Below, in pieces: positions 32,725 to 41,774 of a stretch of 64,000 nucleotides of DNA (the stretch's first letter is position 1; every line of letters begins with the position of its first letter). The translations under genes and the position numbers were made by a program. Below the pieces are notes generated by a model. It made no database searches and was not told where the DNA came from. It worked only from the letters and a program-made list of their open reading frames with translations. This stretch comes from Parabacteroides massiliensis (GTDB taxonomy: Bacteria; Bacteroidota; Bacteroidia; Bacteroidales; Tannerellaceae): contig NZ_LT700190.1 of the NCBI RefSeq assembly GCF_900155425.1, positions 372,001 through 436,000 on the forward strand. The letters run 5' to 3'.

Positions 32725-32741
32725 ACATTTCCATATAAGCG
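32725..32741 (-). repeat. element A 17-mer, copy 8
   Basis: Plus-strand ACATTTCCATATAAGCG, only 23 bp from the IS1182-type element end. The hairpin that would follow has been displaced by that insertion. Confidence 0.65.
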
Positions 32742-32763
32742 CCCATATCAATCGGGGCAACAA

Positions 32764-34607
32764 AAGAAGGTGTGTCAAAAAGCACACCTTCTTGTTGTTT
32801 ATGCACAAAGCCCCGACTTTCACAAGCTGGGGCTTTGTTATTACCTAAAGATTTTGTATCTTTAAGCATACAAATTTTACTATGGCAAAGATACATTATC
32901 GTCCTTACATCCCCAATCAAACAGTGCTATTTCCTCAAAGAATTGATGAGGATATTGCAGAAAACGATCCGGTGCGCATGGTTGACGCTCTGGTTGAAAG
33001 CTTGAATCTTGAAAGTTTCAGGAAGTTATATAAAGAATGCGGTCGTAGCCCTTACCATCCCAAAATGATGCTCAAGGTCATTCTGTATGCCTACATGAAC
33101 AACATCTACTCCTGCCGGAAAATAGAGAAACTCCTTCATCGTGACATTCATTATATCTGGCTTGCCGGATATGAGAAACCGGATTTCATTACCATCAACC
33201 GTTTCCGCAACCGTGTGAAGAAGGAAATCAACGAGGTGTTTACCCAAACCGTACTTCTGCTCTCTTCCAAAGGCTTCATCAGTCTGAATGTGGAATACAT
33301 TGACGGAACAAAGATTGAGTCCAGGTCCAACAAGTACACTTTCGTCTGGAGAAAAACGGTTGAGCGGAACCGTGAACGCCTAATGAAGAAGATACACGTC
33401 CTGTTAGGGCAGATAGACGATGTCATCGTCCAGGAGAAATCATCGGAAAGTAATGAGGAAGCCAGATTCACTCCGGCTATGCTGACCGAAATGGCGGGAG
33501 AGTTGCGTCATGCACTTGAACAGGTTCCAGAGCCTTCCACCAAAGAGGCAAAGACTGAGCTGAAAAAGAAACGCAAACAACTGAAGGAGTTGGAAGAACA
33601 CAGAGATAAACTGCAGGAATACGACAATCATCTGGATACTCTGCAGGACCGGAACTCCTATTCCAAAACAGACAAGGACGCTACTTTTATGAGAATGAAG
33701 GAAGATGCCATGCGCAATGGTCAGACGAAGCCCGGTTACAATCTTCAGATTGGTACCGAGAACCAGTTCATTACTGATTTTGCATTCTTCCCGAACCCTA
33801 CGGATACACTGACCATGATACCTTTCCTAAAATCCTTTTCAGACAGATATGACAGGGCAGCGCATACGGTGGTTGCCGATTCCGGCTATGGTTCTGAGGA
33901 GAACTACCGCTTCATGTCAGAAAATGGCATGGAAGCCTACGTCAAATACAACTACTTCCACATGGAACAGCGGCCGAGATTCAAACCGGATCCGTTCAAG
34001 GCAGAAAACTTCTACTACAATGAAGAACATGACTATTGTATCTGCCCCATGGGACAAAGGATGCAGAGGATAGGGACCAGACATCAGAAAACTGCATCTG
34101 GATATGTAAGCGAAAATGCCAGGTACAGAGCTATCAGATGTGAAGGCTGTCCGCTAAGATGCCGATGTTTTAAAGCAAAAGGAAACAGAACGATAGAACT
34201 GAATCACAGGCTCAGAAGATACAAGCAGAAAGCCAAAGAGTTGCTCTGTTCCGAGGAAGGGCTGAAACATAGAAAACAAAGATGTATAGAACCGGAAGCT
34301 GTGTTCGGACAAATAAAATACAATATGAACTACCAACGTTTCCGTCATTTTGGAAAGGATAAGGTTTTCATGGACTTTTGCTTCTTTGCCATGGCCTTCA
34401 ATATAAAGAAAATGTGTGCTAAAATGAAAGAAGAAGGTATAAACTGGCTGATTAAACTGTTTCATGAGCTTACAGCTGCTCTATTTAGATGCTGGGAACA
34501 CATAAACCGAAGTAATAGTCAAAATATCGCAGCTTAAAGAAGAGTAACTGATTTTTATAGCTAACGAAAAAAGAAGGGGGTGCATCGTGCATTACGACAC
34601 ACCCCCG
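32764..34607 (+). mobile_element. IS1182-family insertion sequence, about 1.84 kb
   Basis: Complete-looking copy around one transposase gene. Both ends contain GGTGTGTC in inverted orientation (32769-32776 and 34596-34603). Each end also folds on itself: AAGAAGGTGTG/CACACCTTCTT at 32764-32793 and GGGGGTG/CACCCCC at 34576-34606. An extra CAAAGCCCC/GGGGCTTTG hairpin at 32806-32837 stands before the transposase promoter and would block read-in transcription. The target duplication could not be fixed by eye. Confidence 0.85.
32882..34537 (+). CDS. IS1182-family transposase
   Basis: 551 aa, normal length. The N-terminal DUF772-type domain (VRMVDALVESLNLESFRKLY, PYHPKMMLKVILYAYMNNIY, SCRKIEKLLHRDIHYIWLAG) binds DNA. 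The DDE core has YIDGTKIES for the first Asp, VVADSGYGSEENYRFMSENG for the second, and IEPEAVFGQIKYNMNYQRFR for the Glu. A C-terminal CxxC pair set (ICPMGQ, CEGCPLRCRC) is also typical of the family. A TATCTTTAAG box precedes it. Confidence 0.93.
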   Translation: MAKIHYRPYIPNQTVLFPQRIDEDIAENDPVRMVDALVESLNLESFRKLYKECGRSPYHPKMMLKVILYAYMNNIYSCRKIEKLLHRDIHYIWLAGYEKPDFITINRFRNRVKKEINEVFTQTVLLLSSKGFISLNVEYIDGTKIESRSNKYTFVWRKTVERNRERLMKKIHVLLGQIDDVIVQEKSSESNEEARFTPAMLTEMAGELRHALEQVPEPSTKEAKTELKKKRKQLKELEEHRDKLQEYDNHLDTLQDRNSYSKTDKDATFMRMKEDAMRNGQTKPGYNLQIGTENQFITDFAFFPNPTDTLTMIPFLKSFSDRYDRAAHTVVADSGYGSEENYRFMSENGMEAYVKYNYFHMEQRPRFKPDPFKAENFYYNEEHDYCICPMGQRMQRIGTRHQKTASGYVSENARYRAIRCEGCPLRCRCFKAKGNRTIELNHRLRRYKQKAKELLCSEEGLKHRKQRCIEPEAVFGQIKYNMNYQRFRHFGKDKVFMDFCFFAMAFNIKKMCAKMKEEGINWLIKLFHELTAALFRCWEHINRSNSQNIAA

Positions 34608-34683
34608 ACACACATAAAATAGAAAGCCAATGAATAATACCGAGTGTCTGATATTAGTTATTGTTCAGTGTTTCTACATTCCT

Positions 34684-35891
34684 TTATAGGGAGTCAAGAA
34701 TATTCTTGTTCGCTTTGTCTGACTGAGACGTTTCAATCGTCGCCAGATAGCTCAAAGTGGTGTTCTCGGAATTCTGCCCCAGAGCTTCGCAGATAACCGG
34801 TATGGGTATGTTCATGTTCTTGGCTGTCAAAGCCCATGCGTGCCGGGCCATATTTGTTTGTAAGGGCACATCCAGATTTAGCATCAGCCCTATTCTTTTC
34901 AACCTTGTATTGATGGCGTGAAGTATATTTGTGTATTCTTTCCTGTTGACACTCACTGGCTCGCTGATAATAGGCAACAGAAAAGGAGTTTCATGCTTGG
35001 CGTATTTGGCTACGATGTCTGCCATTGGCTTTTCCCATTTGATTGACAGTATCTTGTTCGACTCTCTGGGATGATACGTCAGGAAACCGTTTTTCAAATC
35101 CTCCTTTTTCAGGTTGGCGATATCTATAAAAGACATGCCACGGGTATAGAAACTGAACATGAAAATATCCCTTGCAAAATCCAGACGGGGATCAGCGGAC
35201 AGATCTAAGTCGCGTATTCTCCTGATTGTATCCAAAGGAACGGCAAATCTTACCACCTCCTTGGAACCGGTATAGACATTGCTGAAAGGCTGCTGTTGTT
35301 CCAATACACCTTTGGCAACAGCCTGATTGTACATTGACCGCAGATTTCTCATATAGAACGACATCGTGTTAAGGCAAATGCCGTTTCTCTGGAGCCATTC
35401 ACCGTATTTACCAACCAGCCCGCTACCCATCTCTTCCAGCCCGTTACGATCTGTTTCTTTCAAGAACCGCTCGAAACTGTTCAAAGCGGTCTGGTATGTC
35501 TCGACCGTTCTTGTCTTGCCGGCAAGTTTGGTCTCACCGACCAGCTTGTGAGCAAAAGCAAGGAAGTGAAAGTTTGCCGCCGGTTTGAAGCATAATTCAA
35601 TGATCTGATCGACGGTATAATCCGCTTCTGCCATTTCAGTGCAGCAAAAACCTTTTTGAAAGTGGCTAACTTTTCTGATAAGTCCTTGAACGCCTCCCTC
35701 AGATATTCTTTCCGTTCAGAATCTGTATTTTCAGGTATGACAATACATGCAAAAGAATCATGCCATTCATCCGGATATACATTGTATCCGGACGGGACAT
35801 GCCTTATTTCATTCCTGTAAATAAACTGAAAATGGACTGATCCTTTCTTCCCCTTGGAAGAAGAGGGACGGAACTTAAGTTTGACTCCCAT
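34684..35891 (-). pseudogene. tyrosine recombinase/integrase broken by one frameshift
   Basis: N-terminal part from 35891: MGVKLKFRPSSSKGKKGSVH to FKKVFAALK; the rest is in the -1 frame, MAEADYTVDQIIELCFKPAA to the stop at 34684. Together they make a normal-length (about 400 aa) Bacteroides integrase with an N-terminal arm-binding domain, a SAM-like core and a catalytic domain: Arg in YTRGMSFIDIANL, His/Arg in NMARHAWALTA and Tyr in NTTLSYLATIE. The shift falls at about 35634-35660, near TTTCAAAAAGGTTTTT. One missing A in CTGAAATGG would explain it; -1 slippage at C AAA AAG is another possibility. It would be the integrase of element A. Confidence 0.75.
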
Positions 35892-35893
35892 CT

Positions 35894-36151
35894 TTACTGT
35901 ATGTTTAGGTTAATGAAATCCACCACTTTCTCCAGTTTGCCTGATGCAAACAAACGGTTATGCAGAACTCTCCTGCCTTCTTTCCATTCATGAAACAATT
36001 CATAATAAGGAGGCTTGAGAGTCCTGTCTATCTTAATCCGGTACAGGTTCGTGTTGAACTCAGTGACCAGATTCTCTATATTCTTGTCCGATTCGTCAGG
36101 ATCGGTGACAAATACCAGTTTTTCTGTTGTGAGTATCATTTCTTGTTTCAT
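35894..36151 (-). CDS. hypothetical protein, 85 aa
   Basis: MKQEMILTTEKLVFVTDPDE, ending FINLNIQ. It ends 2 nt before the integrase start and starts inside the 3' end of the preceding gene, so it is likely co-expressed with the integrase. A small alpha/beta protein; an accessory (excisionase-like) role is conceivable but unsupported by motif. Confidence 0.5.
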   Translation of the reverse strand: MKQEMILTTEKLVFVTDPDESDKNIENLVTEFNTNLYRIKIDRTLKPPYYELFHEWKEGRRVLHNRLFASGKLEKVVDFINLNIQ

Positions 36152-36566
36152 AGCATGTTACACAAAACAACCCGCTGGGAGTGTTGTAGCATGGTTCACC
36201 GGGTTTGAATACCTTTCCACACCGCTTGCACTTCGGGCGTGTATCCAGTGGCTTCAAAGAATCGCGGTAAGACAACCTCTCTGTATTGGGAATCCCCACT
36301 ACCGCAATCGTATCAAGGTCCAGACCGATCTCCTTGGCTTTCTTGCCAGCTGCGATAATGACATCGCGCCATGACTTGAAGCAGTTCGTCAGATCACCTT
36401 CATCGTAATTATACCAACGATCCGGATTCTTGTCTATTTCTTCTTGGGTGATGGGACGCTTCAATTCGATAAACTCCGAGCTTATCACATGAAGCGATCC
36501 GTAGTAATGTGTGGCTTCCACACAACTTCCTCTGAAAGTACTTATGTTGACTATTGCTTCTACCAT
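36096..36566 (-). CDS. hypothetical protein with C-terminal zinc ribbon, 156 aa
   Basis: MVEAIVNISTFRGSCVEATH, then a helical middle (KSWRDVIIAAGKKAKEIGLD) and a C-terminal CKRCGKVFKPGEPCYNTPSG, FCVTCYETRN with two CxxC pairs, a LIM- or rubredoxin-like zinc site. Function unknown. The 3' end overlaps the 35894-36151 gene by 56 nt. Confidence 0.6.
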   Translation of the reverse strand: MVEAIVNISTFRGSCVEATHYYGSLHVISSEFIELKRPITQEEIDKNPDRWYNYDEGDLTNCFKSWRDVIIAAGKKAKEIGLDLDTIAVVGIPNTERLSYRDSLKPLDTRPKCKRCGKVFKPGEPCYNTPSGLFCVTCYETRNDTHNRKTGICHRS

Positions 36567-36576
36567 GATTGTTTGT

Positions 36577-36756
36577 TTATTTCATCCTGTTTTTGATTTC
36601 TTCCAACACACTGATATTGATGGTTGCCATTTCGCTTTTATCTGTTGCTTGAAGTTTGGCAAAGCTGTACTTATGATCAACGGATATGACGTTCATGTCG
36701 ATTCCGGCAACCCTAATAGATTCACCTACACTGATAGAGGTTTGTATGGTTTTCAT
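36577..36756 (-). CDS. hypothetical protein, 59 aa
   Basis: MKTIQTSISVGESIRVAGID is a small beta-rich protein with EIKNRMK at its end. The internal ATG at 36756 is used because the longer frame runs back into the preceding gene, which ends at 36767. Confidence 0.6.
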   Translation of the reverse strand: MKTIQTSISVGESIRVAGIDMNVISVDHKYSFAKLQATDKSEMATINISVLEEIKNRMK

Positions 36757-36766
36757 AACGGTTTCT

Positions 36767-37243
36767 TTAATATTCGAATATTGTTTCTTCTTCGTAAATG
36801 TCCATACCCTCAGGTTCGTCCTGCTGCATAAACTCGAAATAGGTATGACAGAACTCATGCAGAGAGTTCTGTATCTCACAGATTGCTTCTACTGAGAGTT
36901 TGTTCGCCGGAATAATATATTCGTCCGGTTGGTTAAACCAGAGTTTTCCGTCATCTATGAACACACGATAGACCGGCTGCGGGTCTTTTAACGGATCCGG
37001 TTGTGCCACCGGATAGTCCAGTGAACCGCCCATATAGAGGCTGAATCGCTCGTTTTCCACCAGCTCCTTGAAGCTGAAGGACTCATTAGGGAAGGAATGT
37101 ACCAAAGAGTGCAAACTCTTAAGCATTGACTTCTTCAACCGATGGAGTTGATCGCCTGCATCTTTATTGGAGTCCGCAATTCTCTCAACGAGATTCATCA
37201 CCGATTTTTCGGTCATTCTTTCAAAAGTTAAAGTATTCCCCAT
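36767..37243 (-). CDS. hypothetical protein, 158 aa
   Basis: MGNTLTFERMTEKSVMNLVE starts a helical, acidic protein with a hydrophilic middle (PDPLKDPQPVYRVFIDDGKL). No family recognised. It lies between the 37267-37524 gene and the 36577-36756 gene in one close row. Confidence 0.6.
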   Translation of the reverse strand: MGNTLTFERMTEKSVMNLVERIADSNKDAGDQLHRLKKSMLKSLHSLVHSFPNESFSFKELVENERFSLYMGGSLDYPVAQPDPLKDPQPVYRVFIDDGKLWFNQPDEYIIPANKLSVEAICEIQNSLHEFCHTYFEFMQQDEPEGMDIYEEETIFEY

Positions 37244-37266
37244 TGTATTATTGTTTAATATTCTAC

Positions 37267-37524
37267 TTAGTCTATTCCACCTACGATATACACTGTATCG
37301 TTGTGCTTGCTGAACTGCATGATGGGCTGTCCTTCCTTTATGACTGGATCTTCATCCGTCCCTTCATATTTGATAGCCGAGATGGATACCTTTTTCTCCT
37401 GTCTATAAGCCAAACGGACTGCCTGTTCCCGCATCGCCTGCCAATCATCGGAGCATACAAATTCCCCTTCCATGAACAAACCGAAGCAACTGCCGGTGAA
37501 ATCTTTGATTTTTATTGTTTCCAT
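37267..37524 (-). CDS. hypothetical protein, 85 aa
   Basis: METIKIKDFTGSCFGLFMEG, then RLAYRQEKKVSISAIKYEGT and beta-rich residues. The TATCTTTG box at about 37542-37549 precedes it. First gene of the operon down to 35894. Confidence 0.6.
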   Translation of the reverse strand: METIKIKDFTGSCFGLFMEGEFVCSDDWQAMREQAVRLAYRQEKKVSISAIKYEGTDEDPVIKEGQPIMQFSKHNDTVYIVGGID

Positions 37525-37616
37525 TGCCTTTCCTATTATCTTTATACAAAGATAACTATTTAATCTTTTGATATATACATTGTTAAATGTATTCTGTGTG
37601 TAAGGTTAGGGATAAT

Positions 37617-37633
37617 ACTTCTCCATTTAAGCG
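37617..37633 (-). repeat. element A 17-mer, copy 9
   Basis: Plus-strand ACTTCTCCATTTAAGCG; a CCGGAAGC/GCTCCCGG hairpin at 37656-37675 (one G-T pair) lies between it and the 37720-37953 gene. Confidence 0.75.
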
Positions 37634-37719
37634 CCCTCCCTTCACGGAAAATAACCCGGAAGCCGCTGCTCCCGGTCAAGGTCAACAAAGGATCAGGCGG
37701 TTTCCCACCCAATATATCG

Positions 37720-37953
37720 TCAGTCAGGCAATTTTACTTTCTCTGGTTCCTGTTCCTGAAAATCATTAAAATCGGGAAGGACATTGGTTTCCAAATCCTT
37801 GATAAATTCGGGAACACAACCCAAGCGTTTTGCTTCGGCGAGATATGCATTCAACGCTGCCATTGCACACTTGTCTGAACCGGTCAGAACAAACACGGGT
37901 ATTTCTTGAGTTAAGCACCGGATAAGGAGCTTTTTAGAATCTTTCGTTGCTGC
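37720..37953 (-). CDS. hypothetical protein, 77 aa
   Basis: MAATKDSKKLLIRCLTQEIP, then FVLTGSDKCAMAALNAYLAE. The ATG at 37953 is used because the one at 37989 would lie right at the transcription start given the TATCTTTG box at about 37997-38004. Helical, no motif. Confidence 0.55.
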   Translation of the reverse strand, partial: AATKDSKKLLIRCLTQEIPVFVLTGSDKCAMAALNAYLAEAKRLGCVPEFIKDLETNVLPDFNDFQEQEPEKVKLPD

Positions 37954-38089
37954 CATAGCTATTATTTTGGTTAAAATTTTGTTTTTCAATTATGGAGCAA
38001 AGATAACTCATTCTTTTGAAATAGGCTACCTTTGCGTTATAATATTCAATAATATTCATATCTTTTTTAGCGATTGGAACTCCAAAGGA

Positions 38090-38509
38090 TCACATAAAGC
38101 ATATACAATTTACAATTGAAAATCCGTGCTTGTTGAAATCGCACAAACTTGACAGTTCATCGAGATCTTTGCAGGTATAAATGGAGTCAATTCCATATGT
38201 CTTGTCCGCGATGCCAGTCTTGCCAATCTTGATATATACATTTACGCCTTTCATGCCGTCCTTCTTCATCACGTCACAGTGGAGATAGCCCGGCTCGCGT
38301 TTGTTGGATCCCTTAAAGGACTTGTATAATTCCTGTAGGGTTTCTTTGGTGTCATCCACATCCGTGAGAAGGCAATATTCATTGCAATCCCAGCAAGCCT
38401 CATATTCCAAGGATTCGTCTGAAAAATGATGGATCTCACCAGTGTTAGGATTCATCCATACCTCGCAAATTATGTTTGTGCTTCCGCACTTTGTACAAAT
38501 AATCTTCAT
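38090..38509 (-). CDS. hypothetical zinc-ribbon protein, 139 aa
   Basis: MKIICTKCGSTNIICEVWMN carries a CxxC at 5-8 and EYEACWDCNEYCLL a second at about 38-41, so the N-terminus is a zinc ribbon. The rest is mixed alpha/beta, ending SIVNCICFM. A plus-strand CAAAGGTA stretch at about 38544 is the promoter complement. Confidence 0.6.
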   Translation of the reverse strand: MKIICTKCGSTNIICEVWMNPNTGEIHHFSDESLEYEACWDCNEYCLLTDVDDTKETLQELYKSFKGSNKREPGYLHCDVMKKDGMKGVNVYIKIGKTGIADKTYGIDSIYTCKDLDELSSLCDFNKHGFSIVNCICFM

Positions 38510-38613
38510 AGCCTTTTTTTGTTATCAGCTGATTTTCAATACTCAAAGGTACAAATTAACTACAGGATAATCTAATTGTGGGCAGGATAGTACACTTTTA
38601 GGGAACGACACAG

Positions 38614-38630
38614 ACTTTGCCAATGAAGCG
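38614..38630 (-). repeat. element A 17-mer, copy 10
   Basis: Plus-strand ACTTTGCCAATGAAGCG, 32 bp from the hairpin at 38663-38683. Confidence 0.75.
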
Positions 38631-38662
38631 TCCCATTCAATATAGAAACTGTGCTGCTTTTA

Positions 38663-38683
38663 GGAACCAGTGGATCTGGTTCC
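38663..38683 (-). terminator. stem-loop after the 38742-38927 gene
   Basis: Perfect 8-bp stem GGAACCAG/CTGGTTCC with a 5-nt loop, 58 nt after the stop codon. Confidence 0.65.
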
Positions 38684-38741
38684 GGTCAGTATCCAATCGC
38701 CAAGCTATGCCGGACGAACTGGATACTTTAGGATAACCGGA

Positions 38742-38927
38742 TTATGTGGGTTGCAACTCACTGGGATAGACTTCCGCTTCTGAAAACTCTGATGCAATCA
38801 TGATAACGCTGTCCTTTTCAATCACCTCCGGAACCGATACAACCTCATATTCTCCACTGGAAATTCCATGATCCGGATCACGCCAAAAAACCTTTCTCCC
38901 GGGTTTAATAAAATCGAACTTTTTCAT
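38742..38927 (-). CDS. hypothetical protein, 61 aa
   Basis: MKKFDFIKPGRKVFWRDPDH is a small SH3-like barrel by its strand pattern (ISSGEYEVVSVPEVIEKDSV). Proteins of this type are common in gut phages and conjugative elements. Role unknown. Confidence 0.6.
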   Translation of the reverse strand: MKKFDFIKPGRKVFWRDPDHGISSGEYEVVSVPEVIEKDSVIMIASEFSEAEVYPSELQPT

Positions 38928-39003
38928 ATCTACAAGCTAACAATTTATGGTTTATGAATTTGGATAGGGAACAACCGGCTGAGCCATCCCCATATCCGAT
39001 GAT

Positions 39004-39780
39004 TTAGAAATTGTGTTGGTAGAACCATTCAATCAGGTACGAGATACCTTTCGGGGGCATTAAATCGTAGCCCACCCGAATCGCCTTGCTGCATTCAGTT
39101 TTTCCGCAAAAGAAGAAAAAGTCTTTTTCCCTCTCTATGGACTCAATGCTGAATGATTCAAAGTCCAGCCCGGACAGGACGGCCAGTCTGAGCAAATCGT
39201 CCTCGCCCACATTACGTTCCGCATCTATGAGCGACATCTTGCCGTCTTGCTGGTGCTTTTCAAAGACATGGTTCAGCATCTTGATTTCCATTTCCTCTGC
39301 AAACATATGAATGTCAAAAAGAAAATCGTCCGGCATGGCGGTTGTGGTTGTAATGTCCAGCACCCGAATGTCTGCCTTGCAGACATATTCTTCCAGCTTG
39401 CGGACTACCGATGTCAAATCGGTCGTGATGCCGAAGTCCTTGCCGACCTTGTACAGGAAGCCTTCGTCCATCTGCACCAAGGAGGCAATTTCGTCAGCCT
39501 CGTTAAAGACCACCTTGAACCCTACAGGCTGTTTATACAACAGGTCGTTGGCTTCACGAATCAATTCTGTGAAGTGGCTTACCGTATCGAAGAAACAGAT
39601 CCACTTATTATCCGATGTCTGCTTCGACTTAGCATTCAAATCAGTAAGCCAGCATTCAAGTGCGATCTCGTGGTCTTTTCTATTGAGAGATCGCTTTTCC
39701 TGTACTTGTCTTACCAGTTCGGTAGTGCCAATGTTCTTTGGAATGCCCCATGAGTCGGGGATGAAAATCGCTTTGTTCAT
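39004..39780 (-). CDS. hypothetical protein, 258 aa
   Basis: MNKAIFIPDSWGIPKNIGTT starts a soluble acidic protein. ECWLTDLNAKSKQTSDNKWI and FFFFCGKTECSKAIRVGYDL are notable segments, the last with two cysteines. No family recognised. Promoter box TATCTTTG at about 39806-39813. Confidence 0.65.
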   Translation of the reverse strand: MNKAIFIPDSWGIPKNIGTTELVRQVQEKRSLNRKDHEIALECWLTDLNAKSKQTSDNKWICFFDTVSHFTELIREANDLLYKQPVGFKVVFNEADEIASLVQMDEGFLYKVGKDFGITTDLTSVVRKLEEYVCKADIRVLDITTTTAMPDDFLFDIHMFAEEMEIKMLNHVFEKHQQDGKMSLIDAERNVGEDDLLRLAVLSGLDFESFSIESIEREKDFFFFCGKTECSKAIRVGYDLMPPKGISYLIEWFYQHNF

Positions 39781-39862
39781 ATTTCATAGGTTTTAATTTC
39801 AATACTCAAAGATACGAAGATTTGTCTTTTCAACCAATTATAATTCAAGAGATTAGATTGTA

Positions 39863-40300
39863 TTATTCAACCTGCGCATTCCCATTATAGCCATACGTCA
39901 GTATTTTGCGGCACTGTTCGAGGTTCTTTACTATACGCCTTTTCATATACCACCCAGTTTTTTGCGTTACACCACAGCAACGCGCCAGATCGTATGAGGT
40001 TATGCCGTTCGGGGAAATACAGAACTCGTGAATTGCGCGGAACCATACTTTCAGTTTCAACTAGCTGTCCTCAAACACCGTTCCTTTTCTAATACTGAAA
40101 TTTCGTCTATGTTTAAGGTCCCGATAAAAACCTGGGTTGCCTTTAATGCGGATCACTCTGGTATTCCCGTCAACAGGCGACCGGAGCACTCCATCCCAAA
40201 GATGGGTTTCCAGCACTTTGACACAGGCTTCCTCATTCGGGTACAGCTGTTCGAAACGTTCCAAATCAAGTTTCACAGGATTCTCTTTATTCTTTGACAT
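39863..40300 (-). pseudogene. IS1595-type transposase fragment with an amber codon
   Basis: MSKNKENPVKLDLERFEQLY to GTVFEDS, then an in-frame TAG at 40061-40063, then LKLKVWFRAIHEFCISPNGI, SYDLARCCGVTQKTGWYMKR and a stop at 39863. This is the N-terminal half of IS1595-type transposases (GTxFEDSKLPLxxWF..., GVTQKTAWFM). The zinc ribbon in front is reduced and the DDE core is absent. A remnant or a domesticated DNA-binding piece. Confidence 0.65.
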
Positions 40301-40394
40301 GATTGTTAAGTTTTGATTGTTATTATCTTCTTCTGAATAAGAAACGTAGGTGCGTTTCCGATCTATGGCATTTCCACGGTAACCAAGGAAATGC

Positions 40395-40820
40395 TCAGAA
40401 CAAAGTAGGGGAGAGGGGGGTAGGCTTTGCCAACCGAATTTCGGTGACATCTTTGCCGACTTTAAGTGCCATGTTTTTGAACCTACCTTGCGAAACACGA
40501 ATTCTTAATTCAAAATAACTCCAACAGGATTGTATCTCGACTATCTCTCCGATAAGTCTGCCAAAGCGTTCGTCTGTCAGCACAACGCGCTGCTCGCGTT
40601 GGTATCGGCAGCATCTACGATACCTACGATCTATGAACTCATGCAAGCCTCTCCCTTGAAATCTTGGATTGCAATGGGATATTGGCAGGTATTTTCTGCA
40701 CATCTGCCTCCAGAACACAGCCGAAGGAGTTTCCAACGGATTAGCCGGCTCTTTCCTCATGGTAGGAGAGTAGAGCGAACTAATGAGCTTCTTTGGTGTC
40801 TTACATTTTGCAAATTTCAT
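40395..40820 (-). CDS. hypothetical basic protein, 141 aa
   Basis: MKFAKCKTPKKLISSLYSPT, then GLHEFIDRRYRRCCRYQREQ and a beta-rich stretch ending PTPLSPTLF. Very rich in Arg and Cys in the middle. It follows the 40830-41030 gene by 9 nt, so the pair is an operon. No family recognised. Confidence 0.5.
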   Translation of the reverse strand: MKFAKCKTPKKLISSLYSPTMRKEPANPLETPSAVFWRQMCRKYLPISHCNPRFQGRGLHEFIDRRYRRCCRYQREQRVVLTDERFGRLIGEIVEIQSCWSYFELRIRVSQGRFKNMALKVGKDVTEIRLAKPTPLSPTLF

Positions 40821-40829
40821 TGTTGTACT

Positions 40830-41030
40830 CTAATATTCCCAATCCGTAATTTCTGTTTCCATCTCGTTGAATGAGATTCCGGATGCCTGATGTTCGTCCG
40901 ACGGGGTGAACCGGTAATCCATATCTTGCAGAACGCCTTCCAGTTCTTCGGCATTCATCTCGTCATATCCGTCTTTTACTTCTACCGTCAGCTTGACGGT
41001 AAGCGTTACAGTTTTCTTTCTCATATTCAA
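40830..41030 (-). CDS. hypothetical protein, 66 aa
   Basis: MNMRKKTVTLTVKLTVEVKD begins with alternating beta strands and continues acidic and helical. It lies 16 nt after the 41047-41424 gene. Unknown role. Confidence 0.6.
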   Translation of the reverse strand: MNMRKKTVTLTVKLTVEVKDGYDEMNAEELEGVLQDMDYRFTPSDEHQASGISFNEMETEITDWEY

Positions 41031-41046
41031 AAATATTTGTTGTTAA

Positions 41047-41424
41047 TCACATTATCAGATCTTCCAAAATTTTGGCAAGAGATGCCTGATATTCATCTTC
41101 ATCATCTCCTGATTCGACATATTGGTCAATAATTTCTCCCAACTGGTCGCAGTTGATTGTTTCGCATACCAACTGGGGCTCCTCACCCTCCTCTTTCATA
41201 AGGAAGAGTTTGTAAGTATCGTTACTTTCATCCAAAGCAACGAATACACGTCCTTGGAATTTTATTCCTCTTACAAGAAACGTCAGAGCTGGGTAATCCT
41301 GAATTTCTGTGTAAGCCAACTTATTAGTCCCCCATGAACCGACAACATTCCATTCGGTAGATGCCCATATCTGTTCCCAAATCACATTGGCGATTTCTTT
41401 TAGTATTTCATCTGGTCTATTCAT
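41047..41424 (-). CDS. hypothetical protein, 125 aa
   Basis: MNRPDEILKEIANVIWEQIW, a helical N-terminus, then a beta-rich core (GRVFVALDESNDTYKLFLMK) and an acidic C-terminus. Promoter box TATCTTTG at about 41460-41467. First gene of the operon with 40830-41030 and 40395-40820. Confidence 0.6.
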   Translation of the reverse strand: MNRPDEILKEIANVIWEQIWASTEWNVVGSWGTNKLAYTEIQDYPALTFLVRGIKFQGRVFVALDESNDTYKLFLMKEEGEEPQLVCETINCDQLGEIIDQYVESGDDEDEYQASLAKILEDLIM

Positions 41425-41530
41425 AATTAAATGTTGATTATCAGTTGTCTATCTTTATTACAAAGATACAAAATCTATCCCTATATCTATCGCGCATCCA
41501 GGAATGAATCCTGAAGACGGCACAGAACGA

Positions 41531-41547
41531 ACTTTTCCAATATAGCG
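41531..41547 (-). repeat. element A 17-mer, copy 11
   Basis: Plus-strand ACTTTTCCAATATAGCG, lying 66 bp before the promoter box of the 41047-41424 operon. Confidence 0.75.
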
Positions 41548-41639
41548 TGCATGTATTTTATTGTTGTACTCCCCGTCATTCTACATTAGACAAAAATAAA
41601 AGCCAAGGTGTATTCCGTGTTGTACATCCGGGCTACAGA

Positions 41640-41708
41640 AGAGACCTTTTGTAGGTCTCTGATAACAAATATGCCGGACAACATTGCACATCCAGTTGTC
41701 CGGCATAT
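41640..41708 (-). terminator. two stem-loops after the SPFH gene
   Basis: A perfect 14-bp stem ATATGCCGGACAAC/GTTGTCCGGCATAT (41669-41708, 12-nt loop) and an 8-bp stem AGAGACCT/AGGTCTCT (41640-41660) follow the stop at 41775. These are the strongest hairpins in element A. Confidence 0.75.
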
Positions 41709-41774
41709 ATGTATTCCAGCATCCCATTTCAGGAATGAAACCTTAATGAAATTAGGAGAGGGTTAACTAGTCTA

